Counted from the first letter of the stretch, positions 17,024-25,963 are shown. The stretch: DNA of 64,000 bases from CAYRNY01 sp964425755 (GCA_964425755.1 CAYRNY010000001.1:310001-374000), one strand, 5' to 3'. A program made the numbers and translations. Notes: generated from the sequence alone by a model not told the origin.

Positions 17024-18964
17024 ATGGCGATGGGCGGTTTCAGGATGGTGAACGGCATCCGACGATATCTCGCGCTGGCGTGCACGCTGACGCTGGTCGC
17101 GGCACTGCTACCGGTGCCGGTGGCGGCCCAGGACGATCCCGGCGGCGCGCGTTTTGAGAGCGCCCCGCTGGGGGTGGCGTTTGACCTGCCCGACGGATGG
17201 GACGTGGTCGAAGCAAGTGGCGCGCTGATCGCCGGGCTGCCGGGCGACGTACAGGCCGTGCAGGGCGGCAGCACGCCGTCAAACCTGATTGTGCGGATCA
17301 CCTTCGGAACGTTCAACCAGTTGGGCATCACCGACGCGACCCAGCTGCCGGAACTGCTGGCGAAGCTGGTCGTCAGCGATACGCAGGTCCCCACCCCAGA
17401 ACGCGTGCAATGGGGCAACGCCAGCGGTTACGCTGAGACCGTCACGCTGCCGGGCGAAGGCATCACCACCCGCATGGCGCTGCTGGCGATCGCGGGCGGG
17501 CGCGTCGCGGTGATCCGCGCGCTGGCCCCGGCGAACGTGTGGGAGAGCGACGAGCGTGCCCGGTTCGAAGCGCTCGCGGCGTCGCTGACCTTCTCGCTGC
17601 CGGAGCGTGACGCGGACCTGATGGCGAACCTGCCCGCGAACGATGGCGGCGTGTTGTGGCACTACAGCGCGCCCCAGCCGGAAGGGCGCACGGTCCGCGC
17701 GGGCGGCATCACGTTCGACATGTTTAACGTGATGTACATGGCGGCGGGGCCGGGCGGCGTGCTGGCGCTGGACATGACCAGCGGCGAGCAGATCAGCTAT
17801 ATGGGCCCCTGGGCCGGTGGCGATTACGCCGATGTCGCGATCGGGACGGACACCCGGCTCTACCTGGCGAACGTCGCGCCGGATACCTCGCAGGCCGTGA
17901 TGGTCGCGGACCGCGCCGGGAACTACGCGCGCGGTTGGGGTATGCGCGGCGACGGGCCGGGCGAGTTCGCGCCGGGCATGCCGCAGACGATCGCCATATC
18001 CGCCGAAGGCAACGTGTGGACCGTCTCCGAGGGCCACAACAGCGGCATCACCAACCGCCTGTATGCGTTCGACCCCTTCGGCAACCTGCTGCTGACGGTT
18101 GACCTCGACGCGATCAACCCGGACCTGTCCGACGTGCACATCGCCAGCAACGTGCAGACCGAAGCGCTGTACGTGACCGGCGCGACAGGCAACATCAACA
18201 TGGTGGACCACGACGGCGAGGCGCTGGTCGTAAACCTGGCGGGAGAAGTCCTGCACGACCTGACGCCGACGGACATCGCGATCGCGCCCAACGGCAACCT
18301 CATCCTGACGCTGGCCGAACCGGGGCTTGAAGGGTTCGGCCTGCTCTCGTTCAGCATGGCGGGGCAACTGCTCGACGCGTTCGGCTTCCCCTACGATGCG
18401 GCGCGCGGTGGCCCCTTCCTGCCCGGCGAATACCGCCGCCCGGCGGGACTCGTGATCGGCCCGGACGGGACCGGCTACTTCACCGAAACGCACCCCGACA
18501 CCGGCTTCACGCAGGTGCAGCGCTTCACCTTCACCGGCGATGGCGTGCTGCCGTTGGGCGGCGAGACGGTGCGCGAATCGCAGGCCGGGGCGGACCTGGT
18601 CGGGTCGGTTGACCCGGCACGCGGCGGCGGCTCGATCGTCTACGGGCAGTCGGTCAAGGGCGCGCTGAACAACCGCCACCCGCTCCACCAGTGGACCTTC
18701 GAGGGCGCGGCAGGCGACCGCGTGGCGATCACGATGATCGACGCCAGCGGCGCGGGCCTGCTCGACCCGCAGTTGAGCCTGATCGGGCCGAACGGGAACG
18801 AGATCGCGGCGAACGACGATGTCGGCGCGGTGCGCCCGGAGTCGATGTCCGAGCGCGACGCGCGCATCGAGTTCGCGCTGCCCACCACCGGCCTGTACAC
18901 GATCGAGGCGGGACGCTTCGGCGGGCGCGGGGAGTACATCCTCGCGCTGGAGAAGATGGAGTAG
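17024..18964 (+). CDS. Exported NHL-type beta-propeller protein with C-terminal PPC domain
   Basis: The ATG at 17024 has GGGAGG 8 nt upstream; longer in-frame extensions lack a ribosome site. The 646-residue product has a signal peptide (ALACTLTLVAALLPVPVAAQ). Next comes an N-terminal PsbP/LpqN-like domain (about 35-195: GVAFDLPDGWDVVEASG). NHL/SMP-30-like propeller repeats fill about 215-515 (IAISAEGNVWTVSEG, DIAIAPNGNLILTLAE, GLVIGPDGTGYFTETH). The final 110 residues are a pre-peptidase C-terminal (PPC) beta-sandwich (HQWTFEGAAGDRVAITMID and the GLYTIEAGRFGGRGEY end). It is probably a surface binding protein; no catalytic motif is seen. Confidence 0.82.
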   Translation: MAMGGFRMVNGIRRYLALACTLTLVAALLPVPVAAQDDPGGARFESAPLGVAFDLPDGWDVVEASGALIAGLPGDVQAVQGGSTPSNLIVRITFGTFNQLGITDATQLPELLAKLVVSDTQVPTPERVQWGNASGYAETVTLPGEGITTRMALLAIAGGRVAVIRALAPANVWESDERARFEALAASLTFSLPERDADLMANLPANDGGVLWHYSAPQPEGRTVRAGGITFDMFNVMYMAAGPGGVLALDMTSGEQISYMGPWAGGDYADVAIGTDTRLYLANVAPDTSQAVMVADRAGNYARGWGMRGDGPGEFAPGMPQTIAISAEGNVWTVSEGHNSGITNRLYAFDPFGNLLLTVDLDAINPDLSDVHIASNVQTEALYVTGATGNINMVDHDGEALVVNLAGEVLHDLTPTDIAIAPNGNLILTLAEPGLEGFGLLSFSMAGQLLDAFGFPYDAARGGPFLPGEYRRPAGLVIGPDGTGYFTETHPDTGFTQVQRFTFTGDGVLPLGGETVRESQAGADLVGSVDPARGGGSIVYGQSVKGALNNRHPLHQWTFEGAAGDRVAITMIDASGAGLLDPQLSLIGPNGNEIAANDDVGAVRPESMSERDARIEFALPTTGLYTIEAGRFGGRGEYILALEKME

Positions 18965-18988
18965 CCGCGCGAATAGCGCCAGCAGTTG

Positions 18989-19044
18989 CAGGGCCGTTGT
19001 GACGGTCCGACGGGCGCGTAGCCCGGTCCATGCTGGGCCGGGCG
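18989..19044 (-). repeat. Dispersed palindromic intergenic repeat unit (copy 2, diverged)
   Basis: A diverged member of the repeat family: GGGCCGTTGTGACGGTCC, then GTAGCCCGG, then a CCCGGTCCATGCTGGGCCGGG hairpin region. The order of blocks matches the right half of the 155-bp repeats. It sits 25 bp after the propeller gene and may also serve as its terminator. Confidence 0.5.
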
Positions 19045-19344
19045 AAGCCCTATTCCCCGCTGATGCAACCGCGCCGCGCAAGGACGCATCAAACGAACAG
19101 CGAGCAATGGTGTAATTTTTTTCACGATTGCCCTACACTATAAGTGAGGTGGCGGGTTAACCCGTCACGCCACGCGGCGGCACATGCCCGCCGCACCTTT
19201 ACCCACACCAATGCAACGTTCGAGGAGGTTAGGATGCCCGAACAGGAGGTTAAGTGCACGCAGTCCGCACGCGGCCCGCTTGCACCACCCGCTGCACCGG
19301 ATGCAACACCGATCGACACGCGTTCACCATCTGAGGAGGTACCC

Positions 19345-19947
19345 ATGACGATCGCACGCGTAGGCAAGCCCGCCCCGGACTTCGAGGCGATGGCATATCA
19401 CGAGGGCGGTTTTAAGCTGGTCAAGCTTTCCGACTATGCTGGGCAGTGGCGCTTGTTGTGCTTCTACCCCGGCGATTTCACCTTCGTTTGACCGACCGAA
19501 TTAGCGGCAGTTGCCGCCAAGTATGGCGAACTCCAGGCGCTCGGTGTGCAGGTCCTCTCTATGAGCACCGACAGCCACTTTACACACAAAATCTGGCAGG
19601 AAGAAGAACTCTCCAAGATGGTAGAGGGCGGCGTGCCGTGGCCGATGCTCGCGGATGCGGGCGGCAAGGTCGGCACGGTGTACGGCGTGTATGACGCGGA
19701 AGCGGGCGTGGATATTCGCGGGCGCTTCCTGATCGACCCCGACGGCGTGATCCAGGCGATGGAAGTCATGACGCCACCCGTCGGGCGCAACATCACCGAG
19801 CTGATCCGCCAGGTGAAAGCGTTCCAGCACGTGCGCGAGACCGGCGAAGTCACCCCTGCCGGGTGGCAGCCCGGCCAGCCCACGCTGACGCCCGGGCCGG
19901 ACCTCGTCGGCAAGGTGTGGGAAGCCTGGAAGCCGGACGGTAAATAG
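19345..19947 (+). CDS. Selenocysteine-containing peroxiredoxin (AhpC/Prx family), UGA read as Sec
   Basis: Peroxiredoxins reduce H2O2 and organic peroxides through a peroxidatic Cys in a FxxxPxDFTFVCPTEL context. Here the frame reads CFYPGDFTFV-TGA-PTEL, with TGA (19489-19491) exactly at the catalytic position (residue 49), and continues open for 152 more codons to 19947. A compact hairpin follows the TGA. The most likely reading is UGA decoded as selenocysteine, giving a 200-residue protein. The usual resolving-Cys segment VCPAGW is VTPAGW, and no Cys follows residue 49, so this would be a 1-Sec enzyme; Cys39 is the only other thiol. GAGGAGGT lies 4 nt before the ATG. A second in-frame ATG at 19234, also with AGGAGGT, would add 37 residues. 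No selA/B/C/D genes are in the window. The alternative is a nonsense mutation. Confidence 0.85.
19501..19520 (+). promoter_or_regulatory. SECIS-like hairpin after the in-frame UGA
   Basis: GCGGC (19504-19508) and GCCGC (19513-19517) form a stem with an AGTT loop. Two more U-A pairs lie beyond an A.C mismatch. The apical loop starts 18 nt after the UGA and has G as its second base. This fits the described bacterial SECIS consensus: a small loop with an early G, roughly 16-37 nt from the UGA. It would recruit SelB. Confidence 0.7.
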
Positions 19948-19996
19948 GTACGTGGTCCCGCGTTTGCTAGGGGGCCGCTAAACCGGTACGATTCAG

Positions 19997-20024
19997 GGGA
20001 TGCTCGCAACGGGCATCCCTTTTT
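19997..20024 (+). terminator. Intrinsic terminator of the peroxiredoxin gene
   Basis: GGGATGC (19997-20003) pairs with GCATCCC (20013-20019), followed by TTTTT (20020-20024). It lies 50 bp after the peroxiredoxin stop at 19947. This supports the view that transcription runs through the full UGA-containing frame. Confidence 0.88.
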
Positions 20025-20081
20025 GCTGGCCGGTGTTACGTAGTCCCTGCCACAAACCAACATAGCACGGCACCATCCCGC

Positions 20082-20116
20082 CGCCTGACGCAGGCCGAAC
20101 AACATGGCGTCAGGCG
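20082..20116. other. Perfect 10-bp dyad in the leader of the antiporter gene
   Basis: CGCCTGACGC (20082-20091) and GCGTCAGGCG (20107-20116) form a perfect stem with a 15-nt loop, 100 bp upstream of the antiporter start. No U-tract follows. It could be an mRNA hairpin or an operator. Confidence 0.4.
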
Positions 20117-20216
20117 ACGGTGTGCACGGCACACAACCAGCGCATACAACATCCCGCCTTGCCGATCCCCGTGCCACGTTGTGACTCAAGCGCCCTGACC
20201 GTGAAAGGACGTTTTG

Positions 20217-21509
20217 ATGCTTCACCTTTTCCCCCAAGAATTCGACTTCCTGACCATCATCGGGGTGATCGTGCTGGTGGCGTTTTTCGTCGGGCAGGTG
20301 TTCCGGCGGTTGAAAATACCGCAGGTGGTCGGGTTCATCATCGCGGGGATGCTGCTCGGCCCCTCGCTGCTGGGCGTCATCCCGCATGAACTCAACGATA
20401 GCCTCACGTTCGTGACCGAGCTGGCATTGGGGCTGATCGGGTTCGAGATGGGGGAACACCTGCGTTTCGAGGAACTGCGCAAACTGGGCAGCAGCATCCT
20501 CGTGATTGTGTTGTTGCAGGCCCTGGGCGCGTTCGTTTTCGTCTTCGCCGGGGTGTACCTGGTCACCGGATCGCCAGCCGCGGCGCTGGTGTTCGGCGCG
20601 ATCGGGATGGCGACCGCCCCCGCCGCAACGGTCGACGTGCTGGCCGAATACGACGCCGAAGGGCCGATGACCACCACCCTGCTCGCCGTGATCGGCATCG
20701 ACGACGCGCTGACGCTGTTCGCATTTAGCGTTGCGGCGGCGATGGCCGAACCGCTGCTGACCAGTGGCGGCGACATCGGGCTGTTTGACGTCCTGACCGG
20801 CAACGGCGACGTGTCGTTGATCGAGATGCTTGAGCTGCCGCTGTTTGAGATCGGCGGCTCGATCGTTATCGGCGTGGTCTTCGGCCTGTTCCTGACCACC
20901 GTGATGGAGCACATCACGCTCTCTCACCCCGACAGGCGCCAGCCCCACGACGCGATGGCGGTGTCGATCGCGATGATCTTCGTCGTCACCGGCCTGTCGC
21001 GCAGCATGGACCTCTCGCTGATCCTGACGACGATGGTGATGGGGATCGTCGTCGTGAACCGCATCCCCGAGAACGGGCGCTATATCCAGTACACGATCCA
21101 GCAAGCCGGGCCGGTGATCTACCTGCTCTTCTTCGCGCTGGTTGGCGCGGGCCTGCACATTGACGCGCTGCCGGGCATGGGACTGCTGGGCATAACCTAC
21201 ATCGTGCTACGCATCGCCGGGAAGTACCTCGGGGCGTGGGCCGGCGGCTTCCTGGCACGGTCCGACCCCGCCGTGCGCGACAACCTGGGACTGGCGCTGC
21301 TGACTCAGGGCGGAGTCGCGATCGGGCTGGCGCTGTCATCCAGCACCCGCTTTAACGATCTTGGCACGAGTGGCGAGGAACTCGGGATATTGGTACTGAA
21401 CGTGGTCACGGCGACGACGTTCGTAGTGGAATTACTCGGCCCGATGCTGGTCAAGGTCGCGATCACGCGTGCGGGTGAAAGCCGCGAGATGCGCGAGAAA
21501 CGCATGTAA
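20217..21509 (+). CDS. CPA2-family cation:proton antiporter (Kef/NapA-like)
   Basis: A 430-residue membrane protein with about 12-13 hydrophobic helices and no cytoplasmic TrkA_N domain. The start has the typical signature FRRLKIPQVVGFIIAGMLLGPSLLG. Other family segments are 'LALGLIGFEMGEHLRFEEL', 'GAIGMATAPAATVDVLAEYDA' (the discontinuous-helix region), 'VIGIDDALTLFAFSVAAAMA' with the paired acidic residues of electrogenic exchangers, and 'LALLTQGGVAIGLALS'. It exchanges Na+ or K+ for protons across the cytoplasmic membrane. The start is ATG 20217 with AAAGGA upstream. Confidence 0.88.
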   Translation: MLHLFPQEFDFLTIIGVIVLVAFFVGQVFRRLKIPQVVGFIIAGMLLGPSLLGVIPHELNDSLTFVTELALGLIGFEMGEHLRFEELRKLGSSILVIVLLQALGAFVFVFAGVYLVTGSPAAALVFGAIGMATAPAATVDVLAEYDAEGPMTTTLLAVIGIDDALTLFAFSVAAAMAEPLLTSGGDIGLFDVLTGNGDVSLIEMLELPLFEIGGSIVIGVVFGLFLTTVMEHITLSHPDRRQPHDAMAVSIAMIFVVTGLSRSMDLSLILTTMVMGIVVVNRIPENGRYIQYTIQQAGPVIYLLFFALVGAGLHIDALPGMGLLGITYIVLRIAGKYLGAWAGGFLARSDPAVRDNLGLALLTQGGVAIGLALSSSTRFNDLGTSGEELGILVLNVVTATTFVVELLGPMLVKVAITRAGESREMREKRM

Positions 21510-21622
21510 CGGCCCGTTGTGGCCTGGCACCTCATCGCGCGGGGGATTGGTCACGCGGCAGCAAACCGGCTATAGTCTCTGGCGTGTAAACAGACGTGTA
21601 TGGATAGGAGTTGCCACCCACG

Positions 21623-23143
21623 ATGTCCGCGACACCAGAGGCCGCCCCCACCACACCCCCCGCCACGATCGACGTGTTGGACCCGGTCACGGGCGACGTG
21701 ATCGGCAGCGTGCCCAACCACACACCGGACCAGGTCCGCGCCACAGTAGAACGCGCGCGCGCCGCCCAACCCGGCTGGCAGCAGCGCGGCGATCACGGGC
21801 GGGCGCGGTTCTTGCGGCTGTGGGCGGACGAACTCTGGCACTGCCGTGACGAACTGGTCCAGGCCATCCGCCGCGAAACCGGCAAGACCGAGGCAGGCGC
21901 GCTGATCGAAGTGCTGGTGCTGGACCTGGTGCTGGCTTACTACGCCAAACACGCCCCGCGCCTGCTGCGGCCTCAGCGCCGCCGCACGCTGGTGCCCTTC
22001 GCGCAGGCCGCGCGGGTGTATTACCGGCCCTACGGCGTGGCGGGCTTCATCACGCCCTGGAACTACCCGTATCTCAACGCGCTGCTGGACGCAGTCCCGG
22101 CGTTGGTAGCGGGCAACACCGTGATCGTCAAGCCGAGCGAGATCGCGCCCTATTCGGCACTGCACGCGGTCGAACGAGCGTACCGGGCCGGGATTCCGCG
22201 CGACGCGCTGCAGGTGCTCACCGGGGACGGCAGCACGGGCGCGGCACTGGTCGATCACGTGGACTACATCGCCGTGACCGGCAGCACCGCGACCGGGCGC
22301 AAGGTCGCCAAACGCGCCGCCGAACGCCTGATCCCTTACAGCCTGGAGCTTGGCGGCAAAGACGCGGCGATCGTGCTGGACGATGTCGACCCGGACCTGG
22401 CAGCGCTGGGCGTGCTGCAGGGGGCGCTGGAAAACGCGGGCCAGACCTGCGTCAGTGTGGAGCGGGTCTACGTGCTGGACGCGGTCTATCCCCGCTTTGT
22501 CGAACGGTTGGCGCATCACGTGCAGCGCATCACCATCGGCGCGGACGACGGCTTCGACGTGCACATCGGCAGCATGACCAACGAGCGCGAAGTCGAACGC
22601 TGCGAGACGCAGATCGCGGACGCGGTGCGCAAGGGCGCGCGCGTGCTCACCGGCGGGCGGCGGCGGCGTGACCTGGGGCCGTTCTTCTTCGAGCCGACGA
22701 TCCTGGTCGATGTGAACCACAGCATGGACGTGATGTGCAAGGAAACGTTCGGCCCGCTGATCCCGGTGATGCGCGTGCGCAGCGAAGCGGAAGCGGTCGC
22801 GCTGGCGAACGATAGCGCTTACGGGCTGTCGTCATCGGTCTTCGGGCGCGACCTTGCGCGGGCGGAAGATATCGCGCAGCGCATCAAGGCTGGCGACACC
22901 AGCATCAACCGCGCGCAATGGGTGTTCAGCAGCCCGACGCTGCCGATGGGCGGACGGCGCGAAAGCGGGGTCGGGCGGCGCGGCGGCCCGGAAGGACTCT
23001 ACCGCTTCGTGACGACACACTCCGTGCTGGTCGACCGCGCCTGGATCACCAACCGCACCCTGACGCACCTCGACCCCCTGCTCTACCGGCTGCTGCTGTG
23101 GACGCGCCCGCTGCAGCGCTGGCTCCCGTTCCTCAGGCCGTGA
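21623..23143 (+). CDS. NAD(P)-dependent aldehyde dehydrogenase with hydrophobic C-terminal tail
   Basis: A 506-residue member of the ALDH superfamily that oxidises aldehydes to carboxylic acids. It has the Rossmann entry TPWNYPYLNALLDAVPALVAGN, the cofactor segment VIVKPSEIAPYSA, the catalytic Glu in LELGGKDAAIVL (about E242) and the nucleophile in NAGQTCVSVERVY (about C276). The last 25 residues are hydrophobic and basic (LLYRLLLWTRPLQRWLPFL), resembling the membrane tail of fatty-aldehyde dehydrogenases, so it may act on long-chain aldehydes (inference). The ATG at 21623 has TAGGAG 12 nt upstream. Confidence 0.9.
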   Translation: MSATPEAAPTTPPATIDVLDPVTGDVIGSVPNHTPDQVRATVERARAAQPGWQQRGDHGRARFLRLWADELWHCRDELVQAIRRETGKTEAGALIEVLVLDLVLAYYAKHAPRLLRPQRRRTLVPFAQAARVYYRPYGVAGFITPWNYPYLNALLDAVPALVAGNTVIVKPSEIAPYSALHAVERAYRAGIPRDALQVLTGDGSTGAALVDHVDYIAVTGSTATGRKVAKRAAERLIPYSLELGGKDAAIVLDDVDPDLAALGVLQGALENAGQTCVSVERVYVLDAVYPRFVERLAHHVQRITIGADDGFDVHIGSMTNEREVERCETQIADAVRKGARVLTGGRRRRDLGPFFFEPTILVDVNHSMDVMCKETFGPLIPVMRVRSEAEAVALANDSAYGLSSSVFGRDLARAEDIAQRIKAGDTSINRAQWVFSSPTLPMGGRRESGVGRRGGPEGLYRFVTTHSVLVDRAWITNRTLTHLDPLLYRLLLWTRPLQRWLPFLRP

Positions 23144-23164
23144 CACGCTCCACCGGCAGGGCCC

Positions 23165-23713
23165 CTACTCCGTCGCCTGCGGCTCAAGCGGCAGCGGCGG
23201 CTCCTGGTTGGCGCGCACGGTGCGGATCAACCCTTCGATCAGCGCTTCCTTTTCCGCGTCAGTCAGGCGCGCACCCGGGTTCAATAGCCGGTAGCTGCCC
23301 GGCGGCATCGTCCCGGCGCGGATCTCGTCCTCGATGCGCTCGCTGAGCGTCGGCGGCGGGAACGGATCGTCCGGGTCGACGTAGTCGTCGCGCACGTGGC
23401 GATCCCACTCCGAGAAATTCAGCGCCTCGCGGCCCTCGACCACGTCATACCAGATCACCCAGCGCACCGGCGCGATCGCGCTGTAGGCGGGCCAGTCGGT
23501 CTCGTTGCTGTGGCAGTCGTAGCACGCGCGCACGGCGAGGTCACGCGTTTGCGGCGCGTCCCACACGGGTTCGCGCTCTACCGGTGGATTCTCGCGGCTG
23601 GCGGGCACAAGCTGGATCGCGGCGAAGGCGGCCAGCGCGATCAACGCGTTGAGCGCCAGCGTGCGGCCCCACCAGCGGCGGGACAGCGGTCGATCCGTAG
23701 GGACATGGGGCAT
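23165..23713 (-). CDS. Membrane-anchored haem-binding (cytochrome c-like) protein
   Basis: A 182-residue protein with one N-terminal transmembrane helix (WGRTLALNALIALAAFAAIQLV) and an extracytoplasmic domain carrying a single c-type haem motif in VRACYDCHSNETDWPAYSAI. The pattern is that of the haem_bd (DUF1924-like) family: HSNxTxWPxYS, then APVRWVIWYDVVEGREALNFSEW, then a C-terminal GTMPPGSYRLLNPGARL in which Met is a likely second axial ligand. It is probably an electron carrier at the outer face of the membrane. It converges on the aldehyde dehydrogenase gene. Confidence 0.85.
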   Translation of the reverse strand: MPHVPTDRPLSRRWWGRTLALNALIALAAFAAIQLVPASRENPPVEREPVWDAPQTRDLAVRACYDCHSNETDWPAYSAIAPVRWVIWYDVVEGREALNFSEWDRHVRDDYVDPDDPFPPPTLSERIEDEIRAGTMPPGSYRLLNPGARLTDAEKEALIEGLIRTVRANQEPPLPLEPQATE

Positions 23714-23908
23714 AATGTCGCTCCGTTGTGGGCTGTCATGTCCGGATAAGCATCACGCAGATTATACGCGTTCCGGGCGGCGGTGGCGCAGCGAATCGAA
23801 CAGGCGCGACATGGCCCGCGTTTCTACACAGGCATGCCGCGCCCTGTAGTGCTTTCGTCGCGCTGCCGGGAACAGTAGCGCTCCCAACGTTACCCGGTCA
23901 GTGCCGCG

Positions 23909-24610
23909 CTACTCGACGACGACGGTCGGCAACGGCGTGCCGCGCCAGACCTCGTCGTAGTTCGGCCCGATCGTGTCAACCGGCACCCAGAAGAGCTTGC
24001 CTGCCAGCATAACCTGGTAGAAGCGGCGGCTTTCGTCGAGACCATAGACCCAGACCGTCTTGCCCTGCTCCATCACGATATCGGTCGCTGCGCCGGGTTC
24101 GGGCGCGAAATAGATCGGCGTGTCGGTGACGAACGCGCCGCCGACCGCGTGCTCGGGGATCGGCACGAGATCAGGGCCCGCGAAGTACGGCAGGCCCGGG
24201 CATTCACCGGTCGCCACGAAGTCCACCTGTTCGGGCAGGCCATTACCGGCCTTGCTGATCAACGTGAATGTTAGCGGGTTGAACTGCGGCGCGCGCGTGT
24301 ACGTAAAGTCCCCGATACCGCCGCCATAAGTGCCCAACGCCGTCTGATAGTCCAAACGAAAAATCACCGTACCGGCCCCGTCAGTGACCTCGACGCGCAG
24401 CGCTTCTTCACCACTGCCGGTATTGTCGCGGTCCAGCACGTGCGAGCCGGTGTCGGTCGCATCCACATCGGTGCAGGTGAATTGAACGCTGCCGTTATAG
24501 ACACTGGCCTCTGCCACGTGCGGGCCAAGACCAACCAGCATAGCGGCCAGCGTGACAACTATTGCGGCGATCACGCTAAGCTGAACATTGGGGAGTCGGT
24601 GCTTGTTCAT
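23909..24610 (-). CDS. Secreted protein of unknown function with SH3-like tail
   Basis: The start is ATG 24610, with AGAGGAG 5 nt upstream. The 233-residue product has a signal peptide (VIAAIVVTLAAMLVGLGPHVAEA). The body is rich in beta strands and contains the two-Cys segments QFTCTDVDATD and ATGECPGLPYF. The C-terminal 60 residues (KTVWVYGLDESRRFYQVMLA, then GKLFWVPVDTIGPNYDEVW) look like a bacterial SH3 domain. No enzyme motif is seen. It is probably a cell-envelope protein. Confidence 0.65.
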   Translation of the reverse strand: MNKHRLPNVQLSVIAAIVVTLAAMLVGLGPHVAEASVYNGSVQFTCTDVDATDTGSHVLDRDNTGSGEEALRVEVTDGAGTVIFRLDYQTALGTYGGGIGDFTYTRAPQFNPLTFTLISKAGNGLPEQVDFVATGECPGLPYFAGPDLVPIPEHAVGGAFVTDTPIYFAPEPGAATDIVMEQGKTVWVYGLDESRRFYQVMLAGKLFWVPVDTIGPNYDEVWRGTPLPTVVVE

Positions 24611-24982
24611 GTGATCTCCTCTGCTTCTTAATCGAACGATATCGTTTAGCATAGTATTAAATTTTATAAAACTTCCATCAAAAACGTAAAAACGCGGTTA
24701 GACTCGCGCCGGACACTGCGCGGCGGTGCCCGGGGCGGCAAACTGCGTTTTTCAGGCTGTCCTTTACGTAAACGAACGTTAATTTCGCCCAAAATTGTCA
24801 AGATTTCTTTATACAATGACCACAGTCCCATATAGCGCAAGCATAACTTTGGTAGAATGAATCAAGCTGAAAAGCGTAAAGTTAGCAGTGCGCTGGCAAG
24901 CGTTTTGCGCGAAAAACGTTAGCCAGCATAAACGCTAACCAAAGCAACCTTTGCAGTTTGCTTGAGAAAGCGAGGAGGCAAC
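24611..24982. other. AT-rich divergent promoter region
   Basis: A 372-bp gap between divergent secreted-protein genes. It is much richer in A and T than its surroundings and has several -10-like boxes (TACAAT at 24812, TAGAAT near 24854). No well-spaced -35 partner is found. It has no open frame that looks like a gene and no tRNA or clear hairpin terminator. Confidence 0.5.
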
Positions 24983-25891
24983 ATGCACAAACAAGGATTA
25001 TTCAGGTGGGTTCTGGTGGCCGTGTTCGCCCTGACGAGCATCGGCATCAGTGGGATGGCACTGGCACAGGACGACGAGACAGACGACGACTTGCTCTTGA
25101 TCGAGATCGAGGGCGAAGTTGAGGTGTTGGAAGACGACATGATCGTGGTCAGCGGTACCATTGTCGCCCCGGCGGGCGCGTTCATCCCTGCGACGCTTGA
25201 GGTGGGCGACTACGTCGTGATCGAGGGCTACTTGCTCGATGACGATACGATCATGGCGATCTCGCTTGAGGTGGTCGACCCGGACGAGATGGACCCGCCC
25301 GACGACGAAGACGACATGGAAGACCCCGAAGACGACGAGACCGACGACGATATGGACGAGGACGACCTGGATGATGACCTCTGCATGCGTGACGATCACC
25401 CGGTCGTGCTGGCGATGGTCGAGACCTACGGCGAATCGCTTGGCGTGACCTACGAGGAGCTGATCACGCTGCACTGCGACGGCGAGGGCCTGGGCAACAT
25501 CATCAAGGTGCTGGAAGCCGCCGAACGGTCGGGATTCGCCGATCTCATTGAAGGCGAAGAGGGCGAAGAAGGCGAGCTTGTCGCGGGCCTCACGTTTGAG
25601 GAAATGTGGGAACTGTACGAAGAGGCGGGCAACCTGGGCCAGTTCAAGAAGGTCCTCGCCGATGAATACGGCATCCACCCCAGCGACCTGGCTCCCGGCC
25701 TGGCGGTCGGCAAGGCCAAGCCGGACAAGACCGGCGATGATGATGATGATGACGACGATTCCGGACCGCCCGCGTTCGCCGGACCGCCCGGCGGCGATGG
25801 CCCGCCAGGACTCTCGCGCGATGACGGTCCCGGCAAGAGCAGCAGCGCCCCGGGTCAGCAAAAAGACAAGGCGAAGGGACGCGGTAGGTAA
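24983..25891 (+). CDS. Exported acidic DUF5666-type protein
   Basis: ATG 24983 with GAGGAGG 5 nt upstream. The 302-residue product has a signal peptide (WVLVAVFALTSIGISGMALA). An OB-like DUF5666 domain follows (about residues 30-95: EIEGEVEVLEDDMIVVSGT, LEVGDYVVIEGYLLDDDTI), then a highly acidic Asp/Glu tract (about 98-140), a helical region with GEEGEEGE, and a Gly/Pro-rich basic tail. The acidic stretches suggest divalent-cation binding (inference). A hairpin follows the gene. Confidence 0.72.
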   Translation: MHKQGLFRWVLVAVFALTSIGISGMALAQDDETDDDLLLIEIEGEVEVLEDDMIVVSGTIVAPAGAFIPATLEVGDYVVIEGYLLDDDTIMAISLEVVDPDEMDPPDDEDDMEDPEDDETDDDMDEDDLDDDLCMRDDHPVVLAMVETYGESLGVTYEELITLHCDGEGLGNIIKVLEAAERSGFADLIEGEEGEEGELVAGLTFEEMWELYEEAGNLGQFKKVLADEYGIHPSDLAPGLAVGKAKPDKTGDDDDDDDDSGPPAFAGPPGGDGPPGLSRDDGPGKSSSAPGQQKDKAKGRGR

Positions 25892-25929
25892 CGCGCGTCT
25901 GGTACATTCGAACAACCACATAAGGGCAA

Positions 25930-25963
25930 GCAGCGGGTTCCCGGTGGGGGGGGGACCCGCTGC
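25930..25963 (+). terminator. Hairpin with a run of nine G after the acidic-protein gene
   Basis: GCAGCGGGT (25930-25938) pairs with ACCCGCTGC (25955-25963). The loop holds nine consecutive G (25946-25954). There is no U-tract, so its efficiency as an intrinsic terminator is doubtful. Confidence 0.5.

Noticed and set aside
17279..19081. A 600-residue open frame on the minus strand, antisense to the NHL/PPC protein gene
   Set aside because: It mirrors the GC-rich codons of the true gene, is full of Arg, His and Val, and has no domain or ribosome site.
19144..19491. A separate 115-residue gene ending at TGA 19491
   Set aside because: It is the N-terminal part of the peroxiredoxin plus unlikely upstream codons; the same frame continues with conserved peroxiredoxin sequence after the TGA.
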